From NCBI GenBank assembly GCA_035510555.1, contig DATKGX010000030.1, forward strand, positions 1 to 38,597: a stretch of 38,597 bases of DNA. The letters run 5' to 3'. The notes under the pieces are model-generated. The model saw nothing but the letters and a program-made list of their open reading frames with translations, was not told where the DNA came from and made no database searches. Every line of letters begins with the position of its first letter. Position 1 is the first letter of the stretch. This document shows positions 1 through 6,949 of the stretch, piece by piece. This DNA comes from DATKGX01 sp035510555 (GTDB lineage: Bacteria > Patescibacteriota > Microgenomatia > Levybacterales > UBA12049). The position numbers and the translations under genes were made by a program.

Positions 1-1
1 C

Positions 2-874
2 CAAGCCATAATTTTTGACAAAACCGGCACGATTACTTTAGGCAAACCGAAAGTTTCTCAGTTTTTGAATTTGAGCAAAAGCTATTCCGACAAAGAGATT
101 TGGGCTATTGCCGAAAGTATTGAAAGGAACTCTTTGCACCCACTGGCCAAAGCAGTGGTTACTTTTGCTAAGGAGAATAAAGCGCCGGTTTTACACGCGG
201 AAAAAATTGAGGAAAAAATCGGCTCGGGCATTTCCGGTGTTTTGAACAAAAAAAATTACACACTGTCTAAACTTCCGAGCAGTGATGGGATGATGATTGG
301 GGTTTTTGCAGAGAATGCACATTTGGCCACTTTCGTGTTTGAAGACGAAATTAAACAGGAATCCAAAAATATTATTAAGGATTTAAAACGCCGCGGTTTT
401 CAGTTATTTATTTTTACCGGCGACAAACAGGCAGCCGCCGAAAAAGTGGTTGCTGATTTGGGCGGCGATATTGTGATTAAAGCCGAGGCCAAACCCGAAG
501 ATAAACAGCAAGGCATTGCCGATTTAAAGAAGCAGGGTATTGTGACGGCGATGGTCGGTGACGGCATTAATGACGCTCCGGCACTAGCTTTAGCTGATGT
601 CGGTATGGTTTTTAGTAATGAGGAACAAACAGCCGCTAGTGAGGCCGCAGACATGGTATTTTTGGGCGGCAATTTTTCTCTGGTCATTGACGGCTTAAAT
701 ATCGCTAAACGGACCATCAGAATTGCTAAACAAAGCATTTTCGTGGGGATTGGCATTAGTATTTTGGGAATGATTGTAGCTTCGCTTGGTTTTATTCCCC
801 CAATTGGCGGCGCATTTTTACAAGAAGCAATTGATGTAGCAGTTATCATCAACGCCCTCCGCGCCAGCCGGTAA
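2..874 (+). CDS. Heavy-metal P1B-type ATPase, 3' part (5' end outside window)
   Basis: Membrane pump that uses ATP to move a metal cation. The reading frame is open from base 2. The phosphorylation motif DKTGT lies at residues 6-10 of the fragment. It is followed by the SLHPLAKA stretch, the HP motif of the P1B heavy-metal subfamily, then FTGDK and the MVGDGINDAPAL hinge. Two hydrophobic segments follow, and the protein ends in an EAIDVAVIINALRA tail that is usual for Cu/Zn/Cd ATPases. The N-terminal metal-binding domain and the membrane CPx motif are upstream of the window, so the transported metal cannot be told. It ends 5 bases before the stop of a convergent minus-strand gene. Confidence 0.93.
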   Translation, partial: QAIIFDKTGTITLGKPKVSQFLNLSKSYSDKEIWAIAESIERNSLHPLAKAVVTFAKENKAPVLHAEKIEEKIGSGISGVLNKKNYTLSKLPSSDGMMIGVFAENAHLATFVFEDEIKQESKNIIKDLKRRGFQLFIFTGDKQAAAEKVVADLGGDIVIKAEAKPEDKQQGIADLKKQGIVTAMVGDGINDAPALALADVGMVFSNEEQTAASEAADMVFLGGNFSLVIDGLNIAKRTIRIAKQSIFVGIGISILGMIVASLGFIPPIGGAFLQEAIDVAVIINALRASR

Positions 875-879
875 AAGCT

Positions 880-1269
880 TTATTCTATACCCGGAACAAA
901 CCTTTTTAATAAAGTTCCAATCGCTCTAAGAGTTTTTGGAACTACTGAGGCCTTCTTCACGACAGAATGAACTTCTGGTCTTTTTGTCTGAGCTAAAAGT
1001 TCTCTGGCATTATCAAGATGCATTTTCTCTAACGCCCCTGATGCCATAGGGCCACTGCTTGTCTCAAGAGCCAAATTCTGTCTTACATCTCTTACTTGTC
1101 CTGCTTTAAATATTTCATTTGCTGCAGTATCTGCTAAAACTTCATCGCTTATTACCGATGGCTTTTCTTGTTTAGGAGAATCACTATCCTGCTCTACAGT
1201 TTGGTGGCCATCTTCTGCGACTCGCGGAATCTCGGTTGTCCGAGCATCAACATCCTTAGTTTCTGCCAT
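880..1269 (-). CDS. Hypothetical protein, acidic N-terminus and basic C-terminus
   Basis: A 129-residue protein that I do not recognise. The first ~50 residues are polar, acidic and probably disordered. The last ~40 (from VHSVVKK) are basic and could form an amphipathic helix ending in KRFVPGIE. No signal peptide or clear membrane segment is seen. The ATG start is supported by a promoter exactly 6 nt upstream (TTGACA, 17-nt spacer, TACGAT), so the mRNA is probably leaderless. A copy of a ~70-nt structured element lies just upstream of that promoter, as it does for the gene starting at 2673, which suggests shared control. Confidence 0.7.
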   Translation of the reverse strand: MAETKDVDARTTEIPRVAEDGHQTVEQDSDSPKQEKPSVISDEVLADTAANEIFKAGQVRDVRQNLALETSSGPMASGALEKMHLDNARELLAQTKRPEVHSVVKKASVVPKTLRAIGTLLKRFVPGIE

Positions 1270-1304
1270 AAGTCAATCGTAATAAAACCAATTTCAAGTG
1301 TCAA
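1270..1304 (-). promoter_or_regulatory. Promoter of the 880-1269 gene, leaderless geometry
   Basis: On the minus strand, -35 TTGACA (1304-1299), a 17-nt spacer, -10 TACGAT (1281-1276), then 6 nt to the ATG. The predicted transcription start coincides with the A of ATG. Confidence 0.75.
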
Positions 1305-1310
1305 ACTTTT

Positions 1311-1379
1311 ATTGCGGAACAGCTGGGTCTGGAACCCAAGTATCCTATAAGCTCCGTGAGTAGTATTGTATCAAATCCG
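1311..1379 (-). repeat. Structured intergenic element, copy 1
   Basis: A 69-nt element about 86% identical to the one at 2724-2793. Read on the minus strand, it has a conserved TACAAT (1370-1365), then CGGAGC pairing with GTTCCG as an outer stem, and an inner hairpin with GGGT and ACCC around the loop TCCAG. The second copy has GCTCCG in place of GTTCCG, so pairing is kept by a G-U to G-C change. It could be a small RNA with its own promoter or a regulatory site. The element class is not recognised. Confidence 0.6.
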
Positions 1380-1401
1380 TAGATTTTCATTTTGAGGTTG
1401 A

Positions 1402-2346
1402 TTAAACAGTAACGCCCAAGATTTGCTTTTCAGTTATTCCCGCTGCTTCTAATTTACTATTAAGTTCTTTTACCTGATCTGCAAGGCGTTTATTTTGCTC
1501 TCTTAACTGCTTCATCTCTCTTTGGAGCCTTTTCATTTCCCTTTCTCTTTTTGCGCTTTGTTCACTAGCTTTATCTGTATCTTTAAACATTTTTTCGAAT
1601 GCTTCCTGAATCTGTTGTTTCGATTCATCTGAAATTCCGGTTAAGCCCTCTAGTCTCATCAGTTCCTCTGCTTGTTGTTGAGGGGTTTGAGACGTTGCTT
1701 CAGGAGCATTAAGAGCTCCTAGTTCATCTGCTTCTTCGTCTGTGATTGTCCCATCAAGTGCTTTTTGTTCTAAATCAGCACGGTGTTGCGCCGGATCAGC
1801 TTTTAGTTCGCGAAGTGCCTTAATTTCTTCTGCGGTAGCAGTTCCAGCTTTTACTTTATCTTCTAATGCTTGAGTTTGCGCTGTTTTGTCTGCATTTTCA
1901 GGGGCTGCCGCTGCCGTAGTCGCTTCTGTTGAAGCAAGGGGTTTGGCCTCTGCAGCTACTGGTTCTCTGTCGGGTTTTTCAGTTGTTGGAGCTGTTGACT
2001 CTGCTGCGGTTGAGTCAGCTGCTGCTGCTTCAATCGGCGCAGCTCCTGATGGCGTCATAGCGGAAGCATCTGGCATAGCGGCTGGTAAAGAGCCGTCAAG
2101 CTTTACATCAGCAATATCTTTTATGCCGGCCCCTGGGTCGACGTCAAGTTTGGCATCTAGGCCTTTGGTAAAATCGCCAATGTCCGGACCTAAGACTCTA
2201 GGACCGTTAAAGGCAGCTTGTATTTCTCCTCCTAATTTAGGGCCAGTGACCTCAACGGATTTAAGAGCTCCACCCACTGCTCCGCCCTCAGCAATTGCTT
2301 GCATTCCTCCTGTTAGCCCTCCAATATCTGGACTGCTTATTGCCAT
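1402..2346 (-). CDS. Low-complexity protein with 23-residue repeat and C-terminal coiled coil
   Basis: A 314-residue protein of unknown function. Residues ~1-75 are Gly/Ala/Asp-rich. Residues ~80-155 are rich in Ala, Thr, Pro and Glu and look disordered. Then come two copies of a ~23-residue unit with the pattern L-E-x-K-x3-G-T-x-T-x-E-E-x3-L-x2-L (LEDKVKAGTATAEEIKAL and LEQKALDGTITDEEADEL). The last ~75 residues form a strongly charged heptad-like coiled coil (KREREMKRLQREMKQL onward). No signal peptide or membrane helix is seen. It starts 3 nt after the stop of the 107-residue gene at 2350-2673, so the two are almost certainly co-transcribed. It may be a structural or scaffold protein, but that is only an inference. 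Confidence 0.75.
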   Translation of the reverse strand: MAISSPDIGGLTGGMQAIAEGGAVGGALKSVEVTGPKLGGEIQAAFNGPRVLGPDIGDFTKGLDAKLDVDPGAGIKDIADVKLDGSLPAAMPDASAMTPSGAAPIEAAAADSTAAESTAPTTEKPDREPVAAEAKPLASTEATTAAAAPENADKTAQTQALEDKVKAGTATAEEIKALRELKADPAQHRADLEQKALDGTITDEEADELGALNAPEATSQTPQQQAEELMRLEGLTGISDESKQQIQEAFEKMFKDTDKASEQSAKREREMKRLQREMKQLREQNKRLADQVKELNSKLEAAGITEKQILGVTV

Positions 2347-2349
2347 ATT

Positions 2350-2673
2350 TTATTCCTTCGCTACTTTTAAAGCAGAATCAATGTCCCTTTGTTTTATATA
2401 TGCACGCATTTTGTTAATTTTGGCTAAATCATTTTTTTCTGATTGGTAAGTATTCATCTGGGCTTTTAACTCATTAAAAAGAACATTTTTAGCTACAAAA
2501 TCCATAATTTTTATATAAGCGTCTTCGGCTGATTCAAATGGTTCAATTCTCAAAAATGCATTGGCATATTCCTTGGCTGTTAAGGCATCAAGACTTTTGT
2601 CTTTTAATCCAGCAATCAGTTTTTTTAAAAACAAATATTCTAACTGGTGCGTTAGCGCTGCGAGATCATCCAC
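2350..2673 (-). CDS. Small helical hypothetical protein
   Basis: A 107-residue protein, predicted mostly alpha-helical and charged, without membrane segments. It is not recognised. The start is a GTG at 2673, chosen because TATACT ends exactly 6 nt before it and TTGATT lies 18 nt further up. The one nearby ATG is out of frame. It is the first gene of a two-gene unit with the coiled-coil protein at 1402-2346. The second copy of the 70-nt structured element sits just upstream of its promoter. Confidence 0.7.
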   Translation of the reverse strand: MDDLAALTHQLEYLFLKKLIAGLKDKSLDALTAKEYANAFLRIEPFESAEDAYIKIMDFVAKNVLFNELKAQMNTYQSEKNDLAKINKMRAYIKQRDIDSALKVAKE

Positions 2674-2709
2674 AACAAAAGTATATACATAGAGGACTAA
2701 TTAAATCAA
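2674..2709 (-). promoter_or_regulatory. Promoter of the 2673-1402 operon, leaderless geometry
   Basis: Minus strand: -35 TTGATT (2709-2704), 18-nt spacer, -10 TATACT (2685-2680), 6 nt to the GTG start. Confidence 0.65.
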
Positions 2710-2723
2710 ATGGGGATTAAGTA

Positions 2724-2793
2724 ATTGGCGGAGCAACTTGGTCTGGAACCCAATTATCCCATAAGCTCCGTGAGCAATATTGTATAAAATCCC
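2724..2793 (-). repeat. Structured intergenic element, copy 2
   Basis: A 70-nt partner of the element at 1311-1379, with about 9 mismatches and one 1-nt gap. It keeps the TACAAT box (2784-2779) and an outer stem CGGAGC/GCTCCG with full pairing. The rest of the 2674-2836 gap shows only the promoter described above. Confidence 0.6.
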
Positions 2794-2836
2794 CCAAATA
2801 AATTATCTCTATTATGCGAAGTTGGAACGTTCAATG

Positions 2837-3547
2837 CTAGTTTGTGAATTTAATTGTTGAAATGATATTTTGAATATATTCTCTTGCTAAGGTTTCTCTA
2901 TTTTTGTCAATCGCAAATCCTATTTCTAAATATGCCGCATCATATCCTTTTAATGTAAAACCTGATATATATAACCACACTGTTGTTTGATTATTCGAAG
3001 TAGATTGTTGAATTAATGCATCATGACCGTCAATCTTAAGCGTATTTCTGGAAATGTCAGTTTCTCCATTGGCTATAGCAGGATTGGCAACTTTTTCGGT
3101 GGTATTACCTATTCCTGCTAACCCTCTCACGCTGGATTCAGTAATTAGATCAACTAGCTTATCTGGCGAAGTATAATTACTGGAACCTCCATCGCCATTA
3201 GAAGAATTTTTCCAATCAACAGGAAATTTAATTGAATATTTAATAGGATACGTTGTAAGAGAATATGTATTCCAATTTGATGTATCCATCTTAAAGTTAT
3301 TTTGTGAAATTGGATAAGCAAGGAATGGAGCAGTTGTTGGCGTTGGAGTAAGATTTACAGGTTTATTAACATTGATGACAATAGGGGATATATTGGTTTT
3401 CTCTTGATATTTCATTCCAATATAAAAACCCACAAACGGAAGCAAAACAAACAGAATCATTGCTAGAATTTTTGATAAAGGAGTTACCGTAGTCAACCAT
3501 TTAGGCAATTTATTAGCTCCTTCTGGAACTGAATTTAATTCTTCCAC
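2837..3547 (-). CDS. Membrane-anchored extracellular protein, unknown
   Basis: A 236-residue protein. One N-terminal membrane helix (residues ~25-45, ILAMILFVLLPFVGFYIGM) is followed by a Pro/Thr-rich linker and a ~150-residue extracellular domain with the stretch IKFPVDWK. That stretch and the overall layout recall PsbP-like lipoprotein domains common in these bacteria, but I could not confirm the family. The start is a GTG at 3547, supported by TTGACA, a 16-nt spacer, GATGAT and 6 nt to the start codon. It is a single-gene unit between the structured element and the tRNA-Ser region. Confidence 0.75.
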   Translation of the reverse strand: MEELNSVPEGANKLPKWLTTVTPLSKILAMILFVLLPFVGFYIGMKYQEKTNISPIVINVNKPVNLTPTPTTAPFLAYPISQNNFKMDTSNWNTYSLTTYPIKYSIKFPVDWKNSSNGDGGSSNYTSPDKLVDLITESSVRGLAGIGNTTEKVANPAIANGETDISRNTLKIDGHDALIQQSTSNNQTTVWLYISGFTLKGYDAAYLEIGFAIDKNRETLAREYIQNIISTIKFTN

Positions 3548-3581
3548 GATTAAATCATCTCATAACTACAGTGAATGTCAA
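3548..3581 (-). promoter_or_regulatory. Promoter of the 2837-3547 gene
   Basis: Minus strand: TTGACA (3581-3576), 16-nt spacer, GATGAT (3559-3554), 6 nt to the GTG. The -10 is a weak match. Confidence 0.5.
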
Positions 3582-3597
3582 TTCTGAGGTTGATTTA

Positions 3598-3618
3598 CTG
3601 AGAGAACAAGATTCGAAC
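3598..3618 (-). repeat. tRNA 3'-end-like repeat, possible attachment-site remnant
   Basis: This 21-nt stretch matches the 3' end of the tRNA-Ser at 3822-3842 at 17 of 21 positions, in the same orientation and downstream of it. No pairing 5' acceptor strand is present, so it is not a full tRNA. The ~200 bases between (3619-3821) hold no convincing gene. The layout resembles attL/attR of a decayed integrated element, but the T-loop part matches any tRNA. Confidence 0.3.
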
Positions 3619-3821
3619 GAACATAGTTCAAAAATGTGGCTAAAATTGGCTCTTTTCGCAAAAGCTTAGAACCAAGCGCATTTACCTTTGGGTCTTTTTC
3701 AGCGTTTTTCAACATTACAGGCTATATTTAGGATACTTGTGCTTTTATGCGATTTTTTGGCAAGCCACAGCAAGCTAATCGAGGATAGTGGAGGGGACTT
3801 GGAGCAACCGAAGGGTTCATG

Positions 3822-3909
3822 CGGAGAGGGCGAGATTCGAACTCGCGAAAAGCAAAAAACTTTTAGCGGTTTTCAAGACCGCCGCACTAGTCCACTATGC
3901 GACCTCTCC
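3822..3909 (-). tRNA. tRNA-Ser (anticodon TGA)
   Basis: An 88-nt cloverleaf with acceptor GGAGAGG/CCTCTCC, anticodon stem GCGGT/ACCGC with loop CTTGAAA, a long class II variable arm (AAAAG/CTTTT) and T-arm GCGAG-TTCGAAT-CTCGC. Discriminator base G. CCA is not encoded (the next bases are CAT). Confidence 0.95.
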
Positions 3910-3987
3910 AAAACTAGCGTATAGATTATAGCTTATGGTTCATGGCCTGTCTATTTGCTATGTGCTATTTGCTATTTTGCCTTAATC

Positions 3988-4022
3988 TTGACTTCAGTTT
4001 TTCAATCCTTTACAGTAGAACT
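3988..4022 (+). promoter_or_regulatory. Promoter of the 4023-4541 gene, leaderless geometry
   Basis: -35 TTGACT (3988-3993), 17-nt spacer, -10 TACAGT (4011-4016), 6 nt to ATG at 4023. This decides the start against an upstream in-frame codon at 3942. Confidence 0.7.
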
Positions 4023-4541
4023 ATGCCTCAAGAAGAAACAGAAAATAATGCCATGACCGAAAAACAACCGCTTGAATGGAGCGCTCCGGGAAGGCCGTTT
4101 AAAAAGCGCTCCAAACAATTCTACCTAACCGCCCTTTTAATTATGCTTTTGGTGGAAGTAATCCTCTTTTTATTTTCCCAATATCTTTTGATGGTGGTGG
4201 TTATTTCTTTGGTTTTTGTCGCCTTTGTCTTAGCCAGTGTCCCTCCGAAAGATTTTCATTATCGCATCAGCGGTGAAGGCATTATGATAGAAGACGGTTT
4301 TTTTATCTGGCGCGAGCTGTACGATTTCTATTTTAAAAATCGGGATGGCGTTAAGACTCTGCATTTAGGAACTCACGCTTTTTTACCGGGAGAGCTAATC
4401 GTTACTCTAGGAGATATGGATGAAGAAAAAGTAAAAAACGCGCTTCTTCCTTATCTTCCCTACCGGGAATATGTTAAACCGACTTTTGTCGAAAAATCAG
4501 CCGACTGGCTAAGCAAAAACTTCCCCCTCGAAAACAAATAA
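4023..4541 (+). CDS. Small membrane protein with two central membrane helices
   Basis: A 172-residue protein of unknown function. A polar N-terminus with WSAPGRPFKKRS precedes two adjacent hydrophobic helices (residues ~40-80), followed by a ~90-residue soluble domain (FHYRISGEGIMIEDGFFIWREL). This resembles the small bPH-like membrane proteins common in Patescibacteria, but the family was not confirmed. The start at 4023 is preferred because the promoter ends 6 nt before it; the 27 codons upstream would overlap the promoter. It is followed within 50 nt by a tRNA-Ser gene on the same strand. Confidence 0.8.
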   Translation: MPQEETENNAMTEKQPLEWSAPGRPFKKRSKQFYLTALLIMLLVEVILFLFSQYLLMVVVISLVFVAFVLASVPPKDFHYRISGEGIMIEDGFFIWRELYDFYFKNRDGVKTLHLGTHAFLPGELIVTLGDMDEEKVKNALLPYLPYREYVKPTFVEKSADWLSKNFPLENK

Positions 4542-4591
4542 ATTTCATATGAAGCCATTTTGATGTTATAATAGCCATGTAGTTTTGGTGA

Positions 4592-4681
4592 GGAGGGGTC
4601 GCATAGTGGCCTAGTGCGTTCGCTTGGAAAGCGGATGTTGTCGTAAGATAACCGCGGGTTCAAATCCCGCCCCCTCCGCCA
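4592..4681 (+). tRNA. tRNA-Ser (anticodon GGA)
   Basis: Acceptor GGAGGGG/CCCCTCC, anticodon loop TTGGAAA on stem TTCGC/GCGGA, a long variable arm and T-arm GCGGG-TTCAAAT-CCCGC. Discriminator G. CCA is encoded at 4679-4681. Its 5' half is nearly identical to the tRNA-Ser(TGA) at 3822-3909. Confidence 0.95.
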
Positions 4682-4684
4682 CGG

Positions 4685-5113
4685 TTAATAGCCAGAGGCT
4701 AAAAGTTGTCTGGCCTGACCCCAGACTTTTTTATCCGCCGGATAAGTCAACCTTTTTTCAACTTCAGCTTCTGGAAGCCATTCCACATTTTCCATTTCCT
4801 GGTCATGTTTTGTAATATCGCCGGAAACAAATTCCATTAAAAAGTAATAAACGGTTTTGTGTATTTTTTCTCCCTCGAAAAAATACCAGTAATCTACCGG
4901 TGTTAATAACTTAATAATTTTACCTTTGACTCCGGTTTCCTCCTCAACCTCTCTTAGGGCGGTGTCCTCTTTTTGCTCCCCTTCAACATGGTCGCCAATT
5001 AAACCTTTAGGAAACACCCAACCATGATGCTGCGAGTGCTGACAAACTAAAATTAAATTTTGTCCGCCTTGCTTTTGGAAAACTACTCCGCCGGCGGAAA
5101 ATTGCATTTTCAT
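4685..5113 (-). CDS. Nudix hydrolase
   Basis: A 142-residue enzyme that cleaves a nucleoside diphosphate linked to another group; the substrate is unknown. The Nudix box is present from Gly to the REVEEETG core (GEQKEDTALREVEEETGV), with the metal-binding REXXEE residues intact. The upstream sequence WVFPKGLIG is the usual beginning of the box. I start at ATG 5113, one nt after the ABC permease stop, giving MKMQFSAGGVVF; a longer frame from 5149 would overlap the permease by 35 nt. It is the last gene of the ABC transporter operon. It could be a diadenosine polyphosphate hydrolase or a nucleotide-cleaning enzyme. Confidence 0.9.
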   Translation of the reverse strand: MKMQFSAGGVVFQKQGGQNLILVCQHSQHHGWVFPKGLIGDHVEGEQKEDTALREVEEETGVKGKIIKLLTPVDYWYFFEGEKIHKTVYYFLMEFVSGDITKHDQEMENVEWLPEAEVEKRLTYPADKKVWGQARQLLASGY

Positions 5114-5114
5114 T

Positions 5115-5861
5115 TTATGCTTCAACTTTTGAAAAAAGATAACTCCCAATAGCTAAAACTATAATGCAAATTATAGCAAGAACTGTAAAATCTGTCATAA
5201 GTCCGAAATGCGTAACGCCGGTTAAGCTTCCCCTGACTGCATCAACGCCATAGGCGAGAGGATTGAAATAAGCGATTACCGATAAAAAACTGACAACACC
5301 GGTTAAAGGGAAAAGCGCGCCGGATAAGAAAAATACCGGCTGGACAACAAAATTCATAATTAACTGAAAGCCTTGCATGTCTTCCAAAATGGAGGCAATC
5401 GAAATTCCCAAAGCAGTAAAGAAAAGGGCAATTAAAAACATCGCGACAAGCGCTAAGGGAATCATTAAGACATTTTGCACTCGAAAACCAACAATCATGG
5501 TTAAGATTAAAACGAAAAAGCCTTGGATAAAAGCCACTGTCGCTCCACCCAAAGTTTTTCCAAACATAATTTCAAAGCGTGAAATTGGCGCGACCAGTGT
5601 CTCTTTTAAAAAACCAAATTGCCGGTCCCAAATAACCTGAATGCCGGCAAATACGCCGGTAAAAAGAATGCCCATGCAGACAACTCCGGGTCCTAGAAAC
5701 TGAAAATAGTTGCCTTGTCCGGCTTTTTGAAAAACCGGCCCCAGTCCAAAACCCAAAGCCACTAGAAATAATAAGGGTTGTCCCAAAGACCCAACCAGTC
5801 TTGCCCGAGACCGAAAATACCTGATTAATTCCCTTTTCCACAGAATATAAATAGCACTCAT
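5115..5861 (-). CDS. ABC-2 type transporter permease
   Basis: The 248-residue membrane partner of the ATPase encoded just upstream. It has six hydrophobic segments and a cytoplasmic N-terminus (LWKRELIRYFRSRARL), and resembles the DrrB/NodJ-like ABC-2 family that exports drugs, lipids or polysaccharides. The conserved central stretch QVIWDRQFGFLKETLVAP is the typical ABC-2 region after the second helix. The start is one nt after the ATPase stop, a clear operon. The substrate cannot be inferred from sequence; the neighbouring genes (tRNAs, Nudix) give no hint. Confidence 0.92.
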   Translation of the reverse strand: MSAIYILWKRELIRYFRSRARLVGSLGQPLLFLVALGFGLGPVFQKAGQGNYFQFLGPGVVCMGILFTGVFAGIQVIWDRQFGFLKETLVAPISRFEIMFGKTLGGATVAFIQGFFVLILTMIVGFRVQNVLMIPLALVAMFLIALFFTALGISIASILEDMQGFQLIMNFVVQPVFFLSGALFPLTGVVSFLSVIAYFNPLAYGVDAVRGSLTGVTHFGLMTDFTVLAIICIIVLAIGSYLFSKVEA

Positions 5862-5862
5862 T

Positions 5863-6660
5863 TTATCTACCTCTCCATCTCATCGCATGGCCTCTTAACT
5901 TATCTACCCCGCTGGCTTCTTCATCACGAATAGCTGTTCCGGTTAATTTAAGAAAAGCTTTTTCTAAAGATTTTGTTTGGGTCTGTTCCATTAATTTTGC
6001 CGCCGTTCCGGTCTCAATGATTTTGCCGTGATCCATAATGGCAATTCTGTGGGCGATTTGTTCCGCCTCTTCCATATAATGAGTGGTAAAAAAGACCGTA
6101 ATTTGCGTTTCTTTGTTTAAATTTTGTAAATATTCCCAAATTTTATTTCTGGTTTGCGGATCAAGTCCTTGAGTCGGTTCGTCCAAAAATAGAATTTCGG
6201 GCTGATGCAAAAGTCCGCGGGCAATTTCTAAGCGTCTTTTCATGCCGCCGGAAAAAGTTTTGACCAAATCGTTCTTACGGTCCCAAAGCTCAACGAAATT
6301 AAGAAATTTCTCAATTCTTCCTTTAATCTCTCTCCCGGGAACCTTATAGAGTACGGCGTGGAATTCCATGTTTTCCATGGCAGTTAATTCATCATCCAGG
6401 CTTGGATCCTGAAAGACAATGCCGAAGCTTTTGCGGGCTTTTTCGGGATGCGCAATCGTATCTATTCCATTCAATCTGATCGTTCCGGCAGTTGGCTTTA
6501 AAAGCGTGGTGAGCATTTTAATCGTGGTGGTTTTACCTGCGCCATTCGGGCCCAAAAAAGCAAAAATTTCACCCTTCTTAACATTGAAGGAAACGTTGTT
6601 AACGGCGGTAAAGTTACCGAAAGTTTTGGTTAGATTTTGCGCGCTGATGATATCGTCCAT
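5863..6660 (-). CDS. ABC transporter ATP-binding protein (DrrA-like)
   Basis: A 265-residue ATPase that powers the ABC-2 permease. Visible motifs are Walker A GPNGAGKTTT, Q-loop FGIVFQDPSLDDELTAMEN, signature FSGGMKRRLEIA, Walker B ILFLDEPTQGLDP and the switch histidine in FFTTHYMEEAE. Length and C-terminal extension fit the DrrA family. The start is ATG at 6660; a longer open frame runs into the tRNA-Ser gene and is not real. A CATAAT lies 6 nt upstream, but no clear -35 is seen, so it may be transcribed from the tRNA-Arg/tRNA-Ser promoter as one long unit. Confidence 0.95.
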   Translation of the reverse strand: MDDIISAQNLTKTFGNFTAVNNVSFNVKKGEIFAFLGPNGAGKTTTIKMLTTLLKPTAGTIRLNGIDTIAHPEKARKSFGIVFQDPSLDDELTAMENMEFHAVLYKVPGREIKGRIEKFLNFVELWDRKNDLVKTFSGGMKRRLEIARGLLHQPEILFLDEPTQGLDPQTRNKIWEYLQNLNKETQITVFFTTHYMEEAEQIAHRIAIMDHGKIIETGTAAKLMEQTQTKSLEKAFLKLTGTAIRDEEASGVDKLRGHAMRWRGR

Positions 6661-6684
6661 TTTTCTATTATGACAGAATTTGTG

Positions 6685-6774
6685 TGGCGGAGGAGACAGG
6701 ATTTGAACCTGTGTGAGTCTTACGACTCGCTCGGTTTTCGAAACCGGCCAAATAAGCCACTCTTGCACTCCTCC
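6685..6774 (-). tRNA. tRNA-Ser (anticodon CGA)
   Basis: Acceptor GGAGGAG/CTCCTCC, anticodon loop TTCGAAA, a long variable arm (GCGAGTC..GACTCAC) and T-arm ACAGG-TTCAAAT-CCTGT. Discriminator G. CCA is encoded. The outermost anticodon-stem pair is a C-A mismatch. It lies 24 nt upstream of the ABC ATPase start on the same strand. Confidence 0.93.
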
Positions 6775-6799
6775 AGTTTACATTGAGCCCGTCGAAATG

Positions 6800-6872
6800 C
6801 GTCCTCGGGGAGAGTCGAACTCCCAACCTCAACGTCCGCAACGTCGCGCTCTATCCATTGAGCTACGAGGAC
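6800..6872 (-). tRNA. tRNA-Arg (anticodon GCG)
   Basis: A 73-nt cloverleaf with acceptor GTCCTCG/CGAGGAC, D-arm GCTC..GAGC, anticodon stem CGACG/CGTTG with loop TTGCGGA, T-arm GGGAG-TTCGACT-CTCCC and discriminator G. CCA is not encoded. The anticodon is GCG rather than the usual bacterial ACG. Confidence 0.93.
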
Positions 6873-6880
6873 CTAAGCGT

Positions 6881-6909
6881 ATTTTACTTCACTTTTTGCT
6901 TTTTAACAA
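6881..6909 (-). promoter_or_regulatory. tRNA-Arg/tRNA-Ser promoter
   Basis: Minus strand: -35 TTGTTA (6909-6904), 17-nt spacer, -10 TAAAAT (6886-6881), then 8 nt to the tRNA-Arg 5' end. Confidence 0.6.
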
Positions 6910-6911
6910 AC

Positions 6912-6940
6912 TTGACATCATTTACAAAATAATCCAAACT
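6912..6940 (+). promoter_or_regulatory. Candidate promoter of the T4SS VirB6-like gene
   Basis: TTGACA (6912-6917), a 17-nt spacer and a weak -10 CAAACT (6935-6940), 9 nt before the GTG at 6950. It lies back to back with the tRNA promoter. Confidence 0.4.
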
Positions 6941-6949
6941 AATATTGAC

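Noticed and set aside
1311..1379. The duplicated element as a tRNA or tmRNA fragment
   Set aside because: The 3' end of copy 2 reads GCTCCGCCA and the hairpin recalls a T-arm, but the loop lacks the TTCRA pattern and copy 1 ends in CAA.
1886..2449. A 187-codon plus-strand open frame
   Set aside because: It is antisense to the Ala/Thr-rich coiled-coil gene; its Ala/Ser composition mirrors that gene's codons, and it has no start signal.
3688..3924. A 78-codon plus-strand open frame
   Set aside because: It runs through the minus-strand tRNA-Ser, and its GEGEIRTR part is the antisense of the tRNA T-arm.
6662..6768. Extended N-terminus of the ABC ATPase
   Set aside because: The extension is the translated tRNA-Ser(CGA) gene; the family start is at 6660.
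6713..6949. Extended N-terminus of the VirB6-like protein
   Set aside because: It passes through two tRNA genes on the other strand; GTG 6950 gives a proper signal peptide.
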